This document shows positions 1 to 9,048 of a stretch of DNA of 64,000 bases, one piece after another. Under the pieces are notes generated by a model that was not told the DNA's origin, ran no database searches, and saw only the letters and a list, made by a program, of their open reading frames with translations. The position numbers were made by a program, and so were the translations under genes. Within the stretch, counting starts at the first letter, position 1. Every line of letters begins with the position of its first letter. The stretch spans positions 1,860,001 through 1,924,000 of the forward strand of contig NZ_JBDNCH010000002.1 in assembly GCF_039769985.1 (NCBI RefSeq). Direction: 5' to 3'. This stretch comes from Ponticoccus litoralis. Lineage in GTDB: Bacteria; Pseudomonadota; Alphaproteobacteria; Rhodobacterales; Rhodobacteraceae.

Positions 1-440
1 TCCAATGCCGCGCCGATGCCGCCCGGGCGGTCGAACTGCTGGCCGATCTCGGACTGTCGATAGACGGACTGCACCGCATCCGAGGTGAAGGCGCTGACCA
101 CGTCCCCGGGGATCGGAACGCCCGAGAAGGCGGGCAGCGAATAGGCACCGAAGACCACGTCGAAGCGCCCCCCGCGCAGGGCCCGCCCCGCCGCCCTGCC
201 GATCACGTGGCGCAGCGCGAAATGCGCGCGCCAGCGCAGGCGGATCGTCCAGTGCTCGGGCAGGCCTTCGATTGCGCGCCGCAGCGGCTCTGCCGCGCCC
301 CAGTGCTGCGGCAGGATCGTGACATCGCCCGCATGGCGTTGCAGCGCCTCGAAGATCCGCGCGTTGCCCCCGGAATAGAGGTTCCGGTCAAGCGGCGACA
401 GATCGCACAGGTAGGCGATGCGCAGCCTGTCCTTTGTCAT
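1..440 (-). CDS. glycosyltransferase family 4, N-terminal part (cut by left edge)
   Basis: The reverse strand opens with ATG at 440 and stays open to the window edge, giving the first 146 residues of a protein that starts MTKDRLRIAYLCDLSPLD. The pattern of a short beta strand, then a Gly-rich turn (YSGGNARIFEALQRHAGDV), is the usual N-terminal Rossmann start of GT-B glycosyltransferases, where the acceptor binds. The donor-binding C-terminal half is outside the window, so sugar specificity cannot be judged. It diverges from the membrane protein gene at 653, and the 212 bases between them must hold both promoters. Assignment to the polysaccharide cluster rests on its neighbours. Confidence 0.75.
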   Translation of the reverse strand, partial: MTKDRLRIAYLCDLSPLDRNLYSGGNARIFEALQRHAGDVTILPQHWGAAEPLRRAIEGLPEHWTIRLRWRAHFALRHVIGRAAGRALRGGRFDVVFGAYSLPAFSGVPIPGDVVSAFTSDAVQSVYRQSEIGQQFDRPGGIGAAL

Positions 441-652
441 GGTCGTCAGCCCCCGGCGTTCCCCTTGTTCCCTGATTATCCTGAAAATGCGGTGATTCCA
501 TGACCCCGGGCGGGATATCGTTTCCAGTATGGCGGCAATCCCGCAGTTGTGTCACGCACCCCGCTTTCACCGCATTGCAGCCGCGACTTTGCCCCGTGAT
601 CCCGGTACAAGGGCGGGGAACGGCCCGATGCGGCCACAATCTGACGGGACCG

Positions 653-2107
653 ATGCCCAACCCGATCGCCTATCTCGCGCTGGCCCTCTGGCCGCTGATC
701 GCGGGCGTGATGTTCACGCGCCTGCCGCGCGACCGTGCGGTGATCTGGTCGCTGATGCTGGGCTATCTCTTCCTGCCGGAACCGCCTGCGGTCTTCGACT
801 TGCCGATGTTCCCGCCCTTCACGAAACACAACCTGCCCGCGCTTGCCGCCTTTGCCCTGATCCTGTGGAAGGACGGCAACAGGGTCCCGCTGCTGCCGCA
901 AAGCGCCGTCGGCAAGGCGCTGGTCTTCACCTTCATATTCTCGCCGGTGCTGACCGTCGCCACCAATGCAGAGCCGGTCTTCTACGGCCAGATCGGCCTG
1001 CCCGGGCTGGGGCTGAAGGACATGGTCGCGCTCCCGCTGGAACAGATGATGAGGATCCTGCCCTTCCTGCTGGCCCGCCAGCACCTTGCCAGCAGCGGCG
1101 CGCAGCGCGAGCTTCTGCGCGCGCTGATGGTCGGGGGGCTTGTCTACTCGCTGTTCATGCTGATCGAGATCCGCCTCTCGCCGCAGCTGAACCTCTGGGT
1201 CTACGGCTACTACCAGCACTTCTTCGGCCAATCGATGCGGGCTGGCGGCTTTCGCCCGGTGGTCTTTCTGTACCACGGCCTCTGGGTGGCCTTCTTCTGC
1301 ATGACGGCGGTCGTCTCGGCCTGGTCGCTCTGGCGCTGGTCGGAAGCGGGAAGCGGGCGGCTGAAGTACCTCTTCGCCGCGCTCTACCTGTCGGCGGTGC
1401 TGGTGCTGTCCAAGTCTCTGGGCGCGCTGATCTTCGCCGTCCTGCTGGTGCCCATGGTGATCGTCCTGCCGACGCGGATGCAGATCCGCGTGGCGGTGGT
1501 GCTGGGCTCCATCGCGCTGGCCTATCCTATCCTCAAGGGCGCCGATCTGGTGCCGCAGCAATGGCTGCTGAGCCAGGCCGCCGCCATCGACCCGGACCGC
1601 GCGGCCTCGCTCGACTTCCGCTTCAGCAATGAGAACACGCTCTTGGACCGCGCCTATGAAAAGCCGATCTTCGGCTGGGGCAGCTGGGGGCGGAACCACA
1701 TCCTCGACCCGGTCTTCGGCACAATCCTGACGGTGACGGACGGGCGCTGGATCATCGTCATCGGCGTCTACGGCTGGGTCGGCTTCCTCGCGGAATTCGG
1801 ATTACTGCTGCTGCCGCTCCTGCTGATCGGGCGCGAGGCGGCGGCGCGCGCGGGCCAGGTCTCGCAGTTCATCGCGCCGCTCTCCCTGCTGCTGGCGATC
1901 AACATGCTGGACCTCCTGCCAAACGCGACCATCACGCCGCTGACGCTGCTGGTGGCCGGCGCCCTGACCGGCTACGCCGAGAGGCTGCGGTCCGAACGCC
2001 TGGGCCTCCGCAAGATCGGGCCCGGCGGGCTGCAGGGCGAGACCGGAAGCAAGGGGCCGAAGGGCAAGACCGGGCCGAAGGGGCTGAAATGGAAATCCAT
2101 CCTGTGA
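653..2107 (+). CDS. O-antigen ligase/polymerase-like membrane protein with collagen-like tail
   Basis: This 484-residue protein is almost entirely hydrophobic, with about ten or more predicted membrane segments, and carries a large loop before the motif PIFGWGSWGRN. That layout is typical of the Wzy/WaaL superfamily, which polymerises or ligates lipid-linked glycans on the periplasmic side. I chose ATG 653 (MPNPIAYLALALWP) because the first membrane segment begins there; the open frame continues upstream to 500 but looks non-coding. The last 29 residues are odd: from about residue 456 there are eight consecutive Gly-X-Y triplets rich in Lys and Pro (GPG GLQ GET GSK GPK GKT GPK GLK), which is collagen-like and not part of the family. 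The gene overlaps the next start (2089) by 19 bases. Whether it acts as polymerase or ligase is not decided by sequence. Confidence 0.75.
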   Translation: MPNPIAYLALALWPLIAGVMFTRLPRDRAVIWSLMLGYLFLPEPPAVFDLPMFPPFTKHNLPALAAFALILWKDGNRVPLLPQSAVGKALVFTFIFSPVLTVATNAEPVFYGQIGLPGLGLKDMVALPLEQMMRILPFLLARQHLASSGAQRELLRALMVGGLVYSLFMLIEIRLSPQLNLWVYGYYQHFFGQSMRAGGFRPVVFLYHGLWVAFFCMTAVVSAWSLWRWSEAGSGRLKYLFAALYLSAVLVLSKSLGALIFAVLLVPMVIVLPTRMQIRVAVVLGSIALAYPILKGADLVPQQWLLSQAAAIDPDRAASLDFRFSNENTLLDRAYEKPIFGWGSWGRNHILDPVFGTILTVTDGRWIIVIGVYGWVGFLAEFGLLLLPLLLIGREAAARAGQVSQFIAPLSLLLAINMLDLLPNATITPLTLLVAGALTGYAERLRSERLGLRKIGPGGLQGETGSKGPKGKTGPKGLKWKSIL

Positions 2108-3379
2108 GCCGCCCCCGCGTCCTCGGCCATCGCCGAGGCGGCCAACCCCGAATGGGTCAGCGTGCCGCTGGTCGGCTGGTCCCTCGCCACCGCCCTGCGC
2201 GCGGAGGCCGAGGTGCATATCGTCACGCAGGTGCGCAACCGCGCGGCCTTCCTGCGCGCCGGCATGGTGGAAGGCACCGATTTCACCGCCATCGATTCGG
2301 AAGCCTTCGCCGCGCCGATGTGGCGCCTGGCAGAGCGGCTGCGCATGGGCGAGGGCAAGGGCTGGACCATGGTGCAGGCGATCAACGCGCTCAGCTACCC
2401 TTATTTCGAGCGGCTGGTCTGGAAACATTTCGGTCCATCGATCCGCGATTTCGACATCGTCCACCGCATCACGCCGCTCTCGCCCACCATCTCCTCGTCC
2501 CCGGCGGGGCGCTGCGCCCGGGCGGGCGTGCCCTTCATCCTCGGCCCGCTGAACGGCGGCGTGCCCTGGCCCAAGGGCTTCGAGGCCGAACGCGACGCCG
2601 AGAAAGAGTGGCTGAGCCGTGTCCGCTCTGCCTACAAGCTGCTGCCGGGGCGCGGCGCGACCCTGCGCCATGCCTCGGCCATCCTTGCCGGATCGCGGCA
2701 CACGGCGTCGGAATTCCCGGCGACGGTCCGCGACAAGCTGGTCTGGCTGCCCGAAAACGGCATCGACCCGGCGCGCTTCAGCCGCGTGGCGGCGCCCGCC
2801 CCCGGCCCCCTGCGCGCCTGTTTCACCGGGCGGCTGGTGCCCTACAAGGGCTGCGACATGCTGATAGAGGCGGCCCGCCCGCTGCTGGAACAGGGCAGGC
2901 TTCACCTCGACATCATCGGCGACGGGCCGATGCGCCCGGCGCTGGAAATACAGGCGCAGGGCCTGCCGGGGATCACCTTCCACGGCTGGCAACCGCATGC
3001 CGAGGTGCAGGGCATCATGGCCCGCTGCCACCTCTTGTCCTTCCCCTCGATCCGCGAATTCGGCGGCGGCGTGGTTCTGGAAGCGATGGCGCTGGGTGTC
3101 GTGCCGCTGATCGTCGACTATGCCGGCCCGGGCGAGCTTGTGACCCCCGGAACCGGCCTCAAGGTCCCCTGCGGCACGCGGGCCCAGATCACCGCGGCCT
3201 TCCGCGCCGAACTCGACCGCCTGGCCGAGGATCCCGCGCCCCTCGCCGCCATGGCCGCCGCCGCCCGCGCAAGGGTCGGGCAGCATTTCACATGGGCGCA
3301 GAAGGCCCGTCAGGTCGCCCGGGTCTACCGGGCCGTGCGCGCGCAGGACAGGCCCGCCGATCTGACCCTCATCCCCTGA
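2089..3379 (+). CDS. glycosyltransferase family 4 (frameshifted near the start)
   Basis: A GT-B glycosyltransferase. The main frame contains VPLVGWSLATALR, LGPLNGGVPWPKG, the donor-site region FTGRLVPYKGCDML and the nucleotide-sugar E-x7-E region EFGGGVVLEAMALG. The conserved N-terminus lies in another frame: ATG 2089 (preceded by AAGGGG) gives MEIHPVSRPRVL, and the second frame continues AIAEAANPEWVSV. Removing one G from the GG near 2125 joins them into a normal start of 429 residues; without repair the longest product would begin at GTG 2162 and lack the first strand. It overlaps the preceding membrane protein gene, so they are probably co-translated. The acceptor and sugar are unknown. 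Confidence 0.8.
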
Positions 3380-3410
3380 CCGCCCGGAGCCAAAGGCGCA
3401 GCCGCACCGG

Positions 3411-3428
3411 GCAGGGGCCATCCCCTGC
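3411..3428 (+). terminator. stem-loop after the glycosyltransferase gene
   Basis: A perfect 7-bp stem (GCAGGGG/CCCCTGC, 4-base loop) lies 31 bases after the stop at 3379 and runs straight into TTCTTCTT. It looks like an intrinsic terminator whose T-rich tail is the beginning of a dispersed repeat copy. Confidence 0.55.
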
Positions 3429-3450
3429 TTCTTCTTGGTCCAAATACCTC
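3429..3450 (-). repeat. dispersed intergenic repeat, copy 1 (GAGGTATTTGG type)
   Basis: Read on the minus strand this is GAGGTATTTGGACCAAGAAG plus AA. The same core recurs in both orientations at about ten places in the window, nearly always between genes. Here it abuts a GC-rich hairpin. Confidence 0.8.
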
Positions 3451-3640
3451 TTGACCCGGCCCGCCCCGCCGCACACCGCCCGAAATCCGGGCGCCTTCAC
3501 GCCATGACCCGCGAAAGGCCACATTGCCGCCGTGAAACCGGGTATCGTGAAGAAAATTGCAATTCTTGTCGCTGACCTTGCCGCCGACGGGCGGTAGTAT
3601 CCCCAGCACAGGCACGACCGGAGAAACCGGAAGGAGCAGG

Positions 3641-3676
3641 ATGACAGCCGCACCCAAGGGGCGCCCCAAGGCATGA
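3641..3676 (+). CDS. 11-residue upstream ORF coupled to the acyltransferase start
   Basis: ATG 3641 is preceded by a very good ribosome site (AAGGAGCAGG) and encodes MTAAPKGRPKA. Its TGA (3674-3676) overlaps the ATG at 3673 of the acyltransferase, which itself has no good ribosome site. Either this is a short ORF that couples translation, or the true acyltransferase N-terminus begins here and a single-base error separates the two. Both readings are possible; this window has many single-base errors. Confidence 0.45.
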   Translation: MTAAPKGRPKA

Positions 3677-5727
3677 GCGGGCCGCCCATCAGCCCCATGC
3701 CCTATCGCGGCGACATCGACGGCCTGCGCGCCGTCGCGGTCGTCTCTGTCGTGCTTTACCATTTCGGCTTTCCGCTGCAGGGCGGCTTTGTCGGCGTCGA
3801 CGTCTTCTTTGTCATCTCGGGCTTCCTGATCGGCGGCATCCTCTGGCGCGAATACGATGCCACGGGCCGCATCCGGCTGAAGCATTTCTACATCCGCCGC
3901 TTCCGCCGCCTTGCGCCGGCCTTCTTCGCCACGGTCCTCGGGGCCGGCGCGGTGGCCTGGGCGCTGCTTCTGCCCTTCGAGTTCCGCGAATACGGCAAGG
4001 CGGCCATCGCCTCGACCCTCTACCTGTCGAACGTGCTGTTCTTCCGGCAGGCGGGCTATTTCGACACCGTCTCGGAAGAAAAGCCGCTGCTGCACACATG
4101 GAGCCTTGCGGTCGAGGAACAGTTCTACGTCTTCCTGCCGCTGGTGATCCTCCTGCTGGCGCGCTGGCGCTGGGGGCTGATCGGCGCGCTGGTGGCGGCC
4201 TGGGCGCTGTCGCTGGCGGCCTGCATCGCGCTGACGCCGGTCTCGCCCACCGCGACCTTCTATCTCTTTCCCTTCCGCGCGTGGGAAATGCTGTCGGGCG
4301 TCCTGCTGGCGATCTGGGGGCAGGGGAGCAACCGGCCATGGCGCGGCAGGGCTGCCCTGTCGTGGCTGGGGCTGCTGCTGGTGCTGGGGTCGGTGGTGCT
4401 GATCCCGGCGGGACCGGCCTTTCCGGGGCTGCTGGCGGTGCTGCCGGTGGCGGGCACGCTGCTGCTGCTGTCCAGCGGCACCGGCGACAATCCGATCAAC
4501 CGGCTGCTGACGCATCCGCTGGCGCGGTTCTTCGGGGTGATCTCCTATTCGCTCTACCTGTGGCACTGGCCGGTCTACACGCTGTCGACCTACCTGCGCG
4601 ACGGATATGCCAATGCGGGCGAGGCGGTGGTGTGGATGGCGCTGTCGGTCCTGCTGGCCTGGCTGTCCTGGCGCTTCATCGAGAACCCGGTGCGCTATGC
4701 CCGCCGCCTGCCGGGCGGCGTGGTTCTGGGCGGCACGGCCATCGCCTCGGCCTGCGTGCTGGCGCTGGGGGCCTATGTCTACAAGGCCGACGGCCTGCCC
4801 GACCGCTTCGGGCCAGAGGCGCGGGTCCATATCGCCGCTTCCGGCGACTTCCTGCAGGACTTCAGCCGCTGCTACATCGCCGACAGCCTGCCGCTGGACG
4901 GGCTGGAGGTTTGTCCCATCGGCCCCGAGGGCCCGCCGCGCGTGCTGGTCTGGGGCGACAGCCACACCCGCGCCTTCAAGGAGGGGCTGGACCTTGCCGC
5001 GCATGAGGCGGATGTGCCCGGCCTCATCCTGTGGCGCGCGGGTTGCCCGCCGCTTTTTGGCCTCCGCAAGGTCGAAAGCGCCGCGACTCCCGCGCAGGAC
5101 ATGGCCTGCACGCAGGCGAACCTTCAGATCCGGCAGGCCATCGGGCGGCTCGACAGCCTCGACAGGGTCCTGCTGATCGGACGGTGGAGCTATTATGCCT
5201 CCGGTCAGGGGGTGGGCCGCGATGCGCACAACCGCATCGCGCTCTATCCGACGGACCGGCCCGAAAACACCGGGCAGGCGCAGGGCGCCCTGCTGTCCGA
5301 GGCAGCGGCCAGCACGGTGGCGGAGCTGCGCCAGCGGGTGCCGCAGGTCTTCGTGCTGCGCCAGCCGCCCGAGATCCCGCGCTACGACAGCCGCAAGGCC
5401 GCGCGCGAGGCCGCCCATGCGGGCTGGCCGCTCGCCCCCGCGCCCGAGACAGAGGCAGAGGTGCCCGAAGCGGCGCTGGCCCCGCGCGCCGCCATGGCCG
5501 AGGCGCCGTGGGTCGCGCTGGCAGAGCGCGGGGCCATCACGGTCCTCGACAGCTGGCCCCGCTTCTGTGACGGGGGCACCTGCCGCGCGGTCGAGGACGG
5601 CACCGGCCAGTATTTCGACAACAACCACGTCACCAACGCGGCGGCGCTGCGGGTCCGCGACCTCTTTGCCCCGGTCTTCCGCGGGCCTTCGGCGCGCGCG
5701 GTGCTGCATGGCGCCAGCAGCCCATGA
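3673..5727 (+). CDS. membrane acyltransferase (OafA/YrhL family) with C-terminal SGNH domain
   Basis: A 684-residue protein in two parts. Residues 1 to about 375 form the acyltransferase-3 membrane domain: it opens YRGDIDGLRAVAVVSVVLYH, has the family's FVGVDVFFVISGFL and HTWSLAVEEQFYVFLP, and shows about ten hydrophobic segments. The C-terminal part is a periplasmic SGNH/GDSL-like domain with the nucleophile in VWGDSHTRAF (Ser430) and the Asp/His pair in FDNNHVTN (Asp649, His652). Proteins of this kind O-acetylate surface polysaccharides, the membrane domain moving the acyl group to the SGNH domain, which is thought to hand it to the sugar. It overlaps the next gene by four bases (ATGA), so acetylation probably belongs to the same modification step as the following oxidoreductases. 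Confidence 0.88.
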   Translation: MSGPPISPMPYRGDIDGLRAVAVVSVVLYHFGFPLQGGFVGVDVFFVISGFLIGGILWREYDATGRIRLKHFYIRRFRRLAPAFFATVLGAGAVAWALLLPFEFREYGKAAIASTLYLSNVLFFRQAGYFDTVSEEKPLLHTWSLAVEEQFYVFLPLVILLLARWRWGLIGALVAAWALSLAACIALTPVSPTATFYLFPFRAWEMLSGVLLAIWGQGSNRPWRGRAALSWLGLLLVLGSVVLIPAGPAFPGLLAVLPVAGTLLLLSSGTGDNPINRLLTHPLARFFGVISYSLYLWHWPVYTLSTYLRDGYANAGEAVVWMALSVLLAWLSWRFIENPVRYARRLPGGVVLGGTAIASACVLALGAYVYKADGLPDRFGPEARVHIAASGDFLQDFSRCYIADSLPLDGLEVCPIGPEGPPRVLVWGDSHTRAFKEGLDLAAHEADVPGLILWRAGCPPLFGLRKVESAATPAQDMACTQANLQIRQAIGRLDSLDRVLLIGRWSYYASGQGVGRDAHNRIALYPTDRPENTGQAQGALLSEAAASTVAELRQRVPQVFVLRQPPEIPRYDSRKAAREAAHAGWPLAPAPETEAEVPEAALAPRAAMAEAPWVALAERGAITVLDSWPRFCDGGTCRAVEDGTGQYFDNNHVTNAAALRVRDLFAPVFRGPSARAVLHGASSP

Positions 5728-7286
5728 CCGCGCCGGGGCAAGATCCGCTCGACCGGGGGCCATGGGATGCGCTGGTGATCGGCGCCGGGCTGGGCGGCGG
5801 CACGCTGGGCCGCGCGCTGGCCGAGGCGGGGCAGAAGGTGCTCTTCGTGGAACAGGGCCGCGCGGGCCTGCGGTCCGAGCGCAACGGGCTGTCCGAGATC
5901 TTCGTGCCCGAGGCGCGGCTTGCGCGCGGGCTTTGGCCCGAGCCGCTGCATGTCACGCTGGATGGCGTGGAACAGGCCTTCTACGCGCCGCTGGGCGCCG
6001 GGGTGGGCGGCAGTTCCGCCTTCTACGCCGCGACGCTGGAACGGCCGGAACGGCACGACCTCGACGACAGCGCCGCGCGCCCGCACCCCAGCGGCGGCTG
6101 GCCGGTGGGTTTCGACGCCATGGCGCCGTGGTATGCCAGCGCCGCCCGGATGTACCGCGTCCATGGCAGCGCCGATCCGCTTTCGGCGGAAGAGCCGCTG
6201 CCGCTGCGCGCGCCGCCCGCGCTGTCGCGGATGGAAGAGGGGCTGATGGTCAGCCTGCGGGCGCGCGGCCTGCATCCCTATCACGCTCCGACCGCCGTCG
6301 ACCGGGTGGCGGATTGCGAAAACTGCCTTGGCCGCAAATGCCCGAAGCCCTGCAAGATGGACGGGCGTTCTGCCGGGGTGGAACCGGCGCTGGCGACCGG
6401 CAAGGCGGCGCTGCTGGAGGGCGCGCAGGTTCTGCGGCTGGTGGCGAACGGCGACATGATCGACCACGCAGAGGTGCTGGTCGGCGGCCAGAAGCACCGG
6501 CTTCGGGCACGGCGCTATATCCTCTGCGGCGGGGCGCTTGGCTCGGCGCGGCTGCTGCTGGCCTCGGCCTCCGAGGCCTGGCCCACGGGTCTTGCCAATC
6601 GCTCGGGGCTGGTCGGGCGCAACCTGATGTTTCATCTCAACGAAATGTTCGCAGTTTGGCCGAAGGGGCCGGACGAAGGCGCGACAAAGGCGATCGCGCT
6701 GCGCGACTTCTATCACCGCGACGGGCAGCGGCTGGGCACGGTGCAGGCCATGGGCATCCGCGCCTCTTACGGGGAAATCCTGTTCTACATGAACCGGATG
6801 CTGACGCAGCGCGGCCTGTCCCGCCTGCACCCCGCCGCGCGCCTGCCCGCCGCTCTGGCGCAGCGGATGCTGGGCGGCGCGCAGGTCTTCGTCGGGCTGA
6901 TGGAGGATCTGCCCTACCCCGAGAACCGCGTCACCTTCGACAGGGCGCAGCCGGCGCGCCTGTCCGTGACCTACAGGCTTTCGGACGAGTTGAAGGCGCG
7001 CCGAAGAGCCTTTCGCACCGCGATCCGCAAGGGGTTCCGGGGGCACAGAAGGCTCTTCCTCGGCGTCGCGCCAGAGTTGAACTGGGGCCATCCCTGCGGC
7101 ACCCTGCGCTTCGGCACCGATCCGGCGCGCTCTGTGCTGCGCCCCGACTGCCGAAGCCATGACGTGACGAACCTCTGGTCGGCGGATGCCGGGTTCATGC
7201 CGACCTCGATGGGGGTGAACCCGGGCCTGACCGTGGCCGCCAACGCCCTGCGCGTGGCCCGGGGCATTCTGACGGAGGAGACATGA
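5724..7286 (+). CDS. GMC-family FAD oxidoreductase
   Basis: A 520-residue flavoprotein. The FAD-binding Rossmann start is at residues 14-40 (VIGAGLGGGTLGRALAEAG), the second GMC signature is ILCGGALGSARLLLAS, and the C-terminal flavin-closing segment is SMGVNPGLTVAANALRVARG. GMC enzymes oxidise alcohols, often sugars or polyols, with FAD. An unusual Cys cluster, C-x2-C-x4-C-x3-C (CENCLGRKCPKPCK, near residue 200), is inserted in the substrate domain and could hold a metal or disulfides. The gene overlaps both neighbours (5724-5727 and 7283-7286), forming a tight three-gene unit with the acyltransferase and the SDR. I infer a role in modifying a sugar of the surface glycan; no substrate is visible. 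Confidence 0.82.
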   Translation: MTAPGQDPLDRGPWDALVIGAGLGGGTLGRALAEAGQKVLFVEQGRAGLRSERNGLSEIFVPEARLARGLWPEPLHVTLDGVEQAFYAPLGAGVGGSSAFYAATLERPERHDLDDSAARPHPSGGWPVGFDAMAPWYASAARMYRVHGSADPLSAEEPLPLRAPPALSRMEEGLMVSLRARGLHPYHAPTAVDRVADCENCLGRKCPKPCKMDGRSAGVEPALATGKAALLEGAQVLRLVANGDMIDHAEVLVGGQKHRLRARRYILCGGALGSARLLLASASEAWPTGLANRSGLVGRNLMFHLNEMFAVWPKGPDEGATKAIALRDFYHRDGQRLGTVQAMGIRASYGEILFYMNRMLTQRGLSRLHPAARLPAALAQRMLGGAQVFVGLMEDLPYPENRVTFDRAQPARLSVTYRLSDELKARRRAFRTAIRKGFRGHRRLFLGVAPELNWGHPCGTLRFGTDPARSVLRPDCRSHDVTNLWSADAGFMPTSMGVNPGLTVAANALRVARGILTEET

Positions 7287-8050
7287 CGCAGCTGACCCCG
7301 CAGGACGGTTTCGCCGTGGTGACGGGCGCGGGCTCTGGGCTGGGTCGGGCGCTGGCGGTGCAGCTCTGCGCGCAGGGGTTCACCGTGGCGGGGCTGGGCC
7401 GCCGCGCCGCGCCGCTGGCGGAAACCGGGGCCGCCTGCACCGGTACCTTCGTTCCCGTCCCGGTGGACGTGGCCGACTGGGGCGCTGTCCGGGCCTGCTT
7501 TGCCGGGCTGACCGCGACCCATGGCGCCCTGGCCCTGCTGATCAACAATGCCGCCATCTACCCGCGCCGGGACACACTGGACGAAAGCGGCGACAGCTTC
7601 ATGCAGACGGTCGCGATCAACCTTGGCGGCACGGTCAACTGCACCCGCGCCGCGCTGGAGGACATGGGCCCGCGCGGGCAGGGGCGCATCCTGAACGTCG
7701 CCACCTTCGCGGATCTGAACCCGCTGCCCGCGTCCTCGGCCTATGCGGTGTCGAAGGGGGCTGCGCGCATCCACAGCCGGGCGCTGATCGCCGACCTTGC
7801 GGATCGCTTTCCGGGGATCGTCATATCCGACTGGATGCCGGGCATGTTGCGGACCGGGATGGGTATTCCCGACGGGCTGCCCGCAGAGGTCGCGGCGCGC
7901 TGGGGCGTCAGGCTGGCCCTGATGTGCGACCCCTCGCTGACCGGATCGACCTTCGAGATGGGGCAGGAGATCCTGCCGCCCCGCAGCCTCAAGCGAAAGC
8001 TGAAAGATGCGCTGCTGATGCGCAGGCCCCGCGCGCGGAGCCTGTCGTGA
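7283..8050 (+). CDS. short-chain dehydrogenase/reductase (SDR)
   Basis: A 255-residue classical SDR: the NAD(P)-binding motif TGAGSGLGRALA lies near residue 15, NNAAIYP follows the fourth strand, and the catalytic Tyr154-x3-Lys158 is in YAVSKGAA. The usual catalytic Ser position reads NVATFADL, with Thr or Ala where Ser is expected, so the active site may be altered. It starts on the ATGA overlap with the GMC oxidoreductase and ends two bases before the convergent glycosyltransferase. Paired with an FAD oxidoreductase, it may carry out a two-step oxidation/reduction that changes a sugar's stereochemistry; this is inferred from order only. Confidence 0.82.
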   Translation: MTQLTPQDGFAVVTGAGSGLGRALAVQLCAQGFTVAGLGRRAAPLAETGAACTGTFVPVPVDVADWGAVRACFAGLTATHGALALLINNAAIYPRRDTLDESGDSFMQTVAINLGGTVNCTRAALEDMGPRGQGRILNVATFADLNPLPASSAYAVSKGAARIHSRALIADLADRFPGIVISDWMPGMLRTGMGIPDGLPAEVAARWGVRLALMCDPSLTGSTFEMGQEILPPRSLKRKLKDALLMRRPRARSLS

Positions 8051-8052
8051 TG

Positions 8053-8826
8053 TCAGAGCTTGTGACGCGACAGCCGCAGCGCCGCGGCCTGGGCCATCTG
8101 CCGGGGCAGGATCGCCATGCACTTCAGGTAGCGCTTGGTCATCCGCTTGGGGTCCAGGGCCATGCGCCACAGCCATTCCAGCGCAAGCCGCTGCACCCAT
8201 TGCGGCGCGCGTTTCTGACGGCCCGCGAAGAAGTCCAGCCCGGCGCCGATCGAGGCAAAGCCCAGACCCGGCGTCACGCGCCGACCCAGCGCCGCGAAGA
8301 TTTCCTGCTTGGGCGCGCCAAGCGCGACGAAGCACAGGCCGGCGCCAGAGGCCTCGATCTGCTTCAGCATCGCCTCGGCCTCTGGCCCGGCCGGGTCGAA
8401 GCCCATAGGCGGCGCGATGCAGCAGACCACGTTCAGGCCGCGCAGCTCGCCTTCCATATGGGCCTTGGCCTCGGCCAGCGCCTCTTCGGTCGAGCCGAAC
8501 AGCGCCACGGTGACCCCCACGTTGGAGGCCATGCGCGCCAGCGGGATGATCAGGTTGGATCCGGGAATGAGCTTCACCGGGCGCCCGGCAAGGCGCGACA
8601 TCCAGACAATCGGGTTGCCGTCGGCGGTGATCAGATCCTGCGCCGCATAGGCGTCGCGGAAGGCGCCCGGCTCGCGCAGCTTCACGAGGTGGTCGAGGTT
8701 GAGCGTGGCAAGGGCAAAGCCTTCGCGGCGCTCCATGCGGGACACCACATGGTCGGCAAGCGCGTACCAATCCGGCACATTGACCCGGATCGGCTGATCC
8801 GCGACAGAGAAAAGCATACCTTTCAT
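8053..8826 (-). CDS. WecG/TagA/CpsF family glycosyltransferase
   Basis: A 257-residue GT26-family enzyme. Family marks are TLNLDHLVKL, the catalytic-site region ADGNPIVWMSRLAG and GLCFVALGAPKQEIFA. These enzymes add a ManNAc- or glucose-type sugar to a lipid-linked precursor at the membrane, an early step of cell-surface glycan assembly. The start at 8826 (MKGMLFSVADQ) is fixed by a strong site, AAGGAGG, four bases upstream; the frame stays open to 9204, but that part is the leader region of the divergent gene. Acceptor and donor are not evident. A C-terminal cluster of basic and aromatic residues (KRMTKRYLK) is the usual membrane-association part. Confidence 0.88.
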   Translation of the reverse strand: MKGMLFSVADQPIRVNVPDWYALADHVVSRMERREGFALATLNLDHLVKLREPGAFRDAYAAQDLITADGNPIVWMSRLAGRPVKLIPGSNLIIPLARMASNVGVTVALFGSTEEALAEAKAHMEGELRGLNVVCCIAPPMGFDPAGPEAEAMLKQIEASGAGLCFVALGAPKQEIFAALGRRVTPGLGFASIGAGLDFFAGRQKRAPQWVQRLALEWLWRMALDPKRMTKRYLKCMAILPRQMAQAAALRLSRHKL

Positions 8827-9048
8827 GCGACCTCCTTGGCCTGCGCAGGAAACATCAGCCCCAGACCCCATCCCGCAGCAGGGATGAAGCTGGATCCCGT
8901 CATTGACGGTGTTTCCGGATTGCGCCCCCCGGCGCCAAATTCCCGCCTCAATTCTCTGTCTTTTGCTTCGTTTATCCAAGGTGGAAATATCTGTCACAGG
9001 CGTCAGAATCGGGAAACAAACTGTTCGCCGGAAGCGGGGGCGCAGAAC

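Noticed and set aside
476..1699. Long open frame of 407 codons on the minus strand opposite the O-antigen ligase-like gene
   Set aside because: It has shadow composition (Arg, His, Gln-rich), no family motif and no ribosome site; the plus-strand frame is a clear membrane protein.
3325..5763. 812-codon minus-strand frame opposite the acyltransferase
   Set aside because: Same shadow features; the plus-strand protein has catalytic motifs of two domains.
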